Shown here piece after piece: positions 60,991 through 64,000 of a stretch of DNA of 64,000 bases. Origin of the DNA: Shimia_B sp038528385. Its GTDB lineage: Bacteria; Pseudomonadota; Alphaproteobacteria; Rhodobacterales; Rhodobacteraceae. The stretch is from positions 74,553 through 138,552 of the forward strand of contig JBCBET010000009.1 in assembly GCA_038528385.1 (NCBI GenBank), given 5' to 3'. The position numbers were made by a program, and so were the translations under genes. Within the stretch, counting starts at the first letter, position 1; each line of letters begins with the position of its first letter. Below the pieces are notes generated by a model that ran no database searches, had not been told where the DNA came from, and saw nothing but the letters and a program-made list of their open reading frames with translations.

Positions 60991-62106
60991 ATGAAGAAGG
61001 TCCGCTACGGCGTCATCGGCTGCGGCATGATGGGACAGGAACACATCCAGAATATCGGGCTTCTGCCGCAGGGCGAGGTGAGCGCGGTGCTCGATCCCAT
61101 CCCCGAGATCGCCGAACATGCCTCCGCCATGGCGGGCGGCGCGCGCATCGCGGCCACGATGGAGGACATGGTCCGGGACGAGAACGTCGACGCCCTCGTC
61201 ATCGTCTCGCCGAACCACCTGCACGTGGACCAACTTTTCGAGATCTCGCGGATCCGGCACCTGCCGATCCTCTGCGAGAAGCCGCTCTACACCCACGCCG
61301 ACCAGGCCGGACGGCTCAAGGTCTTCGAGGAGCGGTACCAGGCGCCTGTCTGGGTGGCGATGGAGTATCGCTACATGCCCCCCATCGCGGCGCTTCTGAG
61401 CGAGGTGGCCGCGGCCACGGGCGGGATCGAAATGCTCACGATCCGCGAGCACCGCTTCCCCTTCCTCCCCAAGATCGGCAACTGGAACCGCTTCAACCGC
61501 AACACCGGCGGCACGCTTGTCGAGAAGTGTTGCCACTTCTTCGATCTCATGCGGCTCGCGATGAAATCCGAGCCCGTGCGCGTCATGGCCTCCGCCGGGC
61601 AGGCGGTGAACCATACCGGCGAGAGCTATGGCGGCGAGGTGCCCGACGTCTGGGACAATGGCTATGTCATCGTGGATTTCGCCAACGGCAAGCGCGCGAT
61701 GCTCGAGCTTTGCATGTTCGCCGAGGGCTCCCGCTACCAGGAGGAGATCGCCGCCGTGGGGCGTGACGGCAAGATCGAATGCCAGGTGCCGGGGCCAGGC
61801 CGCTTTTGGTCGGCGGCGCTTGGGCCCGCACCGGTGCCCCGCGTGGTCGTTTCTCCGCGTTCGCCCAAGGGCCCCACGGAGCGCGACATCCCGGTAGACC
61901 CCGCGCTGCTCGAGGCCGGCGATCACAACGGCTCCACCTACTACCAGCACGCCCGCTTCAATGCCGTCGTGCGCGGGGAGGGCCGGGTGGAGGTAACGCT
62001 CACCGACGGCGCGCGCGCCGTGGAGATGGGGCTCGCCGCGCAGCAATCGGCCTTGGAAGGCCGCGCGATCCGGCTCGATTTCGGGGACGCCGCAGCTGTG
62101 GCCTGA
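60991..62106 (+). CDS. Gfo/Idh/MocA-family oxidoreductase
   Basis: The 371-residue NAD(P)-dependent sugar/polyol dehydrogenase-like protein has the Rossmann start YGVIGCGMMGQEHIQNIGLL, the conserved ILCEKPLYTHADQAGRL, and an active-site segment NTGGTLVEKCCHFFDLMRL with lysine and histidine. It follows the GntR gene by five bases. With the monooxygenase operon divergent, it could act on the sugar or sugar acid liberated, which would fit a sulfosugar substrate; this is inference. Confidence 0.9.
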   Translation: MKKVRYGVIGCGMMGQEHIQNIGLLPQGEVSAVLDPIPEIAEHASAMAGGARIAATMEDMVRDENVDALVIVSPNHLHVDQLFEISRIRHLPILCEKPLYTHADQAGRLKVFEERYQAPVWVAMEYRYMPPIAALLSEVAAATGGIEMLTIREHRFPFLPKIGNWNRFNRNTGGTLVEKCCHFFDLMRLAMKSEPVRVMASAGQAVNHTGESYGGEVPDVWDNGYVIVDFANGKRAMLELCMFAEGSRYQEEIAAVGRDGKIECQVPGPGRFWSAALGPAPVPRVVVSPRSPKGPTERDIPVDPALLEAGDHNGSTYYQHARFNAVVRGEGRVEVTLTDGARAVEMGLAAQQSALEGRAIRLDFGDAAAVA

Positions 62107-62154
62107 GCGCGGCGGACTTCCCTTCAGAGCCGCGATCCGCTACCCCGCCGCGTC

Positions 62155-62221
62155 ATGAGCCAGTCGCCTCACACCCCTGCCGCCAGGGCCGTCGCCCGCC
62201 TCTCCGTCGCGCCGATCATGG
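62155..62221 (+). pseudogene. dusA: 5' fragment of dusA, cut by an island boundary
   Basis: From ATG 62155 the frame reads MSQSPHTPAARAVARLSVAP followed by I-M. The ARLSVAP(M/I)M text is the conserved start of tRNA-dihydrouridine synthase A, normally continuing M-D-W-T-D-R-H. After GCGCCGATCATGG (62209-62221) the DusA text stops and an unrelated frame runs to a TAA-type end near 62343. The downstream DNA is much poorer in G+C. The 5' end of dusA is a known integration site for a family of tyrosine integrases, so this is read as the left attachment half-site. Confidence 0.75.
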
Positions 62222-62396
62222 CTGGTGGCGATTCTGATGCAATTTCAATTGCTTGCGTGGTGTTGTGTGCAGCTCATGTTCATGTTTCGATCGCACTATG
62301 TCGCGTCGATTTCGGTCAAGGTCAGTCTGATGCAAGGTACTAGCGAGACTCAACCATGAAGTGATTTGTGTTGTCATTTCTGCTATTCTCGTTCGC
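62222..62396. other. Island end: spacer with small repeats
   Basis: The first bases of the presumed island hold the palindrome GCAATTTCAATTGC (62239-62252) and two TCTGATGCAA boxes (starting about 62233 and 62328), which could be integrase arm sites. No gene is supportable in this stretch. Confidence 0.4.
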
Positions 62397-63104
62397 ATGT
62401 TTAGAAGGATTGCCAGAACCACAGCTCTCATTGCAGCGCTGGCACTTGCAACTGGATGCGGTAGTGTAGCCTACGACGCTCTCGAGCCGGCCGAGTTTTC
62501 TGGGTCGGTGCTAGTCTTGTGGGTTGGCGAGAACGACGGTGGTTTCGGCGACGGTAAGTTCATTTACGTGCCAGTGCCAGGAGACGAACTAACCCTTCAA
62601 AGGCGTAACCCAGACGCCACTGTTTCGCGAATTAAGCCCGGCGCAATCTATACAGATGGAGGATCTATTCCACGGGCTGCGCAGGTCTTCAAAGGCTTTT
62701 CGCCCTGGGGATATGCTCCTGCTTATATGGTTCATGATTGGCTATTCGTTGCAAAGAAATGTGTCACGGATGGCGCCGCAACGCCAGAAGAGGTGCCAAT
62801 CGGTCGGATGGATTTCATTGAAAGCGCGGAGATTCTCGGAGAAGCGATCAAGGGGCTTATTGAAGCAAAAAGAGTAAAACCCAACGATGTAGCGCCAGAG
62901 ATGATCTCGTCAGCCGTTGCCGGTCCGATATCGCGGAGAATTTGGTTTCAAAAGGGAGGTTGCGCCGAGAACCGTTTGTCAGCCGATCACCAAGCCAAAG
63001 TGGACGACTACATTGCGCGGTTTGGTGAAAGCGTCTCGGAAGGCACCCTAGAAGAGACAGCCATTTTCAATGATACACGTGCAGTTGCCTTGGTGAGGTT
63101 CTAG
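62397..63104 (+). CDS. DUF1353-like lipoprotein (island cargo)
   Basis: The 235-residue protein begins with a lipoprotein signal (MFRRIARTTALIAALALATGCGS), giving an acylated cysteine at residue 21. The core YTDGGSIPRAAQVFKGFSPWGYAPAYMVHDWLF matches DUF1353, whose IPR..HD-W pattern suggests a small hydrolase-like fold; the family is common in phages and mobile DNA and its function is unknown. The C-terminal region (about 120-235) is unassigned. Base composition is far lower in G+C than in the genes before 62.2 kb. ATG 62397 is chosen for the signal peptide. Confidence 0.75.
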   Translation: MFRRIARTTALIAALALATGCGSVAYDALEPAEFSGSVLVLWVGENDGGFGDGKFIYVPVPGDELTLQRRNPDATVSRIKPGAIYTDGGSIPRAAQVFKGFSPWGYAPAYMVHDWLFVAKKCVTDGAATPEEVPIGRMDFIESAEILGEAIKGLIEAKRVKPNDVAPEMISSAVAGPISRRIWFQKGGCAENRLSADHQAKVDDYIARFGESVSEGTLEETAIFNDTRAVALVRF

Positions 63105-63179
63105 AAAACTCTTGTTTTTTGGTAGGAGTTTGGATGTAAAATTCGAAAAACTCATTCGAAATTTGTAGGAGGGTATGCG

Positions 63180-63977
63180 ATGCGTTTTTTGTGCATTATG
63201 ACCTTAGTATCTCTCAGTACACCGACGTTTGCCGAGGACATTTTGTATGAACCTCAGTATTGGAATGACGAAAGTCTATTTTTGAATGAATCGTCTGGAA
63301 ATTTTATTGAGTCGATACTTGCTGACAATATAAACTTTGAGCCGTTGGTTGTTTATCACGAAAACAGCCTCATCCGAACCCTTGCGAGGCCAGTTGGCCG
63401 ACTTAAAATTCAATATCCTTCGGGTAAGTTTACGACGTGCACTGCATCTTTGGTGGCCGATGATTTGATCATCACAAACAACCACAATGTTCCTGGTACG
63501 GGTCGCCATGGTGTGGTGCAAGCAGCCAAATTGGAGATGGGTTATTACAGTGATGAAGGGAACAACTCTGAGTTCATGTCATTTGAAGTAAATACTGACC
63601 CTATAAGTACTTCAATCTAACTAGACTATTCTCTTCTAAGGGTTGAAGGTGATCCGGGCACTATTTTTGGGACGGTGCAACTTGGCATACGGCAGCCAGA
63701 AAACACAGAACAACTTCTCGTAATTCATCATCCAGGCGGTCGAATAAAGCACGCAACACGCGGTCGTTGTAGGGCCGGTAGGGTGACCAGCATGCCTCGT
63801 GGTTCACTTTCTCACAAATGTGACACATTGCCGGGAAGCTCTGGCGCTCCAATTTTTTCAGACCGAAATGAGCTTGTTGCAATTCATTGTTGCGGGACTC
63901 AGGCAATCGGAAGAAATGCCTTCAATGAAGGGAAGCTGCTTTCCAGTGTCCGTCGTCAGGGCTTTTGGGACAGATAG
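63180..63977 (+). pseudogene. Secreted trypsin-like serine protease, in-frame TAA
   Basis: One frame reads a signal peptide (MRFLCIMTLVSLSTPTFAE), TTCTASLVADDLIITNNHNV (catalytic His), then TAA at 63618-63620. It continues directly in the same frame with LDYSLLRVEGDPG (catalytic Asp) and HKCDTLPGSSGAPIFS (catalytic Ser), ending at TAG 63975-63977. All three catalytic residues are present and no shift is needed, so a single nonsense codon splits an otherwise intact V8/trypsin-like protease of 265 codons. AGGAGG lies five bases upstream of ATG 63180. Truncation leaves only the His; read-through, recent mutation or a sequence error are possible. Confidence 0.8.
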
Positions 63978-64000
63978 CCGCCTGGGCTAAGAGAGGAACT

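Overview
The window is high-GC chromosomal DNA, about 70% G+C where I counted a 60-base line. It looks like a member of the Rhodobacteraceae (Roseobacter/Rhodobacter group). The signs are the glyQ–DUF6446–glyS order, a polyol operon laid out like the Rhodobacter smoEFGK-smoS-mtlK set, aa3-type ctaD next to a DUF2244 gene, CtrA-type boxes, several TRAP and ABC uptake systems, and GC-rich dispersed palindromes. Assignments come from reading translated sequence and motifs; no database search was run.

Layout. 1–9.1 kb is mostly housekeeping: the end of glyQ, a DUF6446 gene, glyS, a PPDK-like PEP-binding protein, a SleB-type cell-wall hydrolase, folB-folP and a 54-residue membrane peptide. 9.1–15.1 kb holds ilvC, two Lrp/AsnC regulators, a class V aminotransferase, a UbiH-type hydroxylase, a HAD nucleotidase and a GntR regulator. 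15.1–21.2 kb holds a GspE_N-glycosyltransferase fusion under two CtrA boxes, carA, a YqeY gene, a DUF2244 gene and ctaD. 21.3–28 kb holds a frameshifted methyltransferase, two paralogous four-helix membrane proteins, an MBL hydrolase, a BASS transporter, fadD and lipB. 28–37.7 kb holds a peptidoglycan-binding protein, tRNA-Leu(GAG) and the sorbitol/mannitol operon with its LacI regulator and operators. 38–45 kb is a peptide-type ABC transporter with two tandem binding proteins. 45–52.6 kb is a mix that includes a small IPMDH-like/oxidoreductase/glycerate-kinase catabolic set and a di-heme peroxidase with no usable start codon.

52.8–62.1 kb is the most suggestive metabolic locus. An SsuD-like FMN monooxygenase, a YdhF-like aldo-keto reductase and a flavin reductase are followed by a complete TRAP transporter, with a GntR regulator and a Gfo/Idh/MocA oxidoreductase on the divergent strand. 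The three enzymes have the same make-up as the oxidative sulfoquinovose (sulfo-SMO) pathway, but with TRAP import, so I propose organosulfonate desulfonation.

At about 62.22 kb the sequence changes abruptly. The first ~20 codons of dusA are intact, then the frame diverges and base composition drops (20 of 60 bases G/C at 63241–63300). This looks like the left boundary of a genomic island or prophage integrated in the 5' end of dusA. The island cargo visible before the window ends is a DUF1353-type lipoprotein and a secreted trypsin-like protease interrupted by one in-frame TAA.

Several repeat families run through the window. They are a ~145-bp element with 22-bp perfect terminal inverted repeats (two copies), a 24-nt hairpin with identical stems in two operon leaders, a 40-nt element with phased GTACACA motifs (two copies), and a paired CCCGGG hairpin element (two copies).
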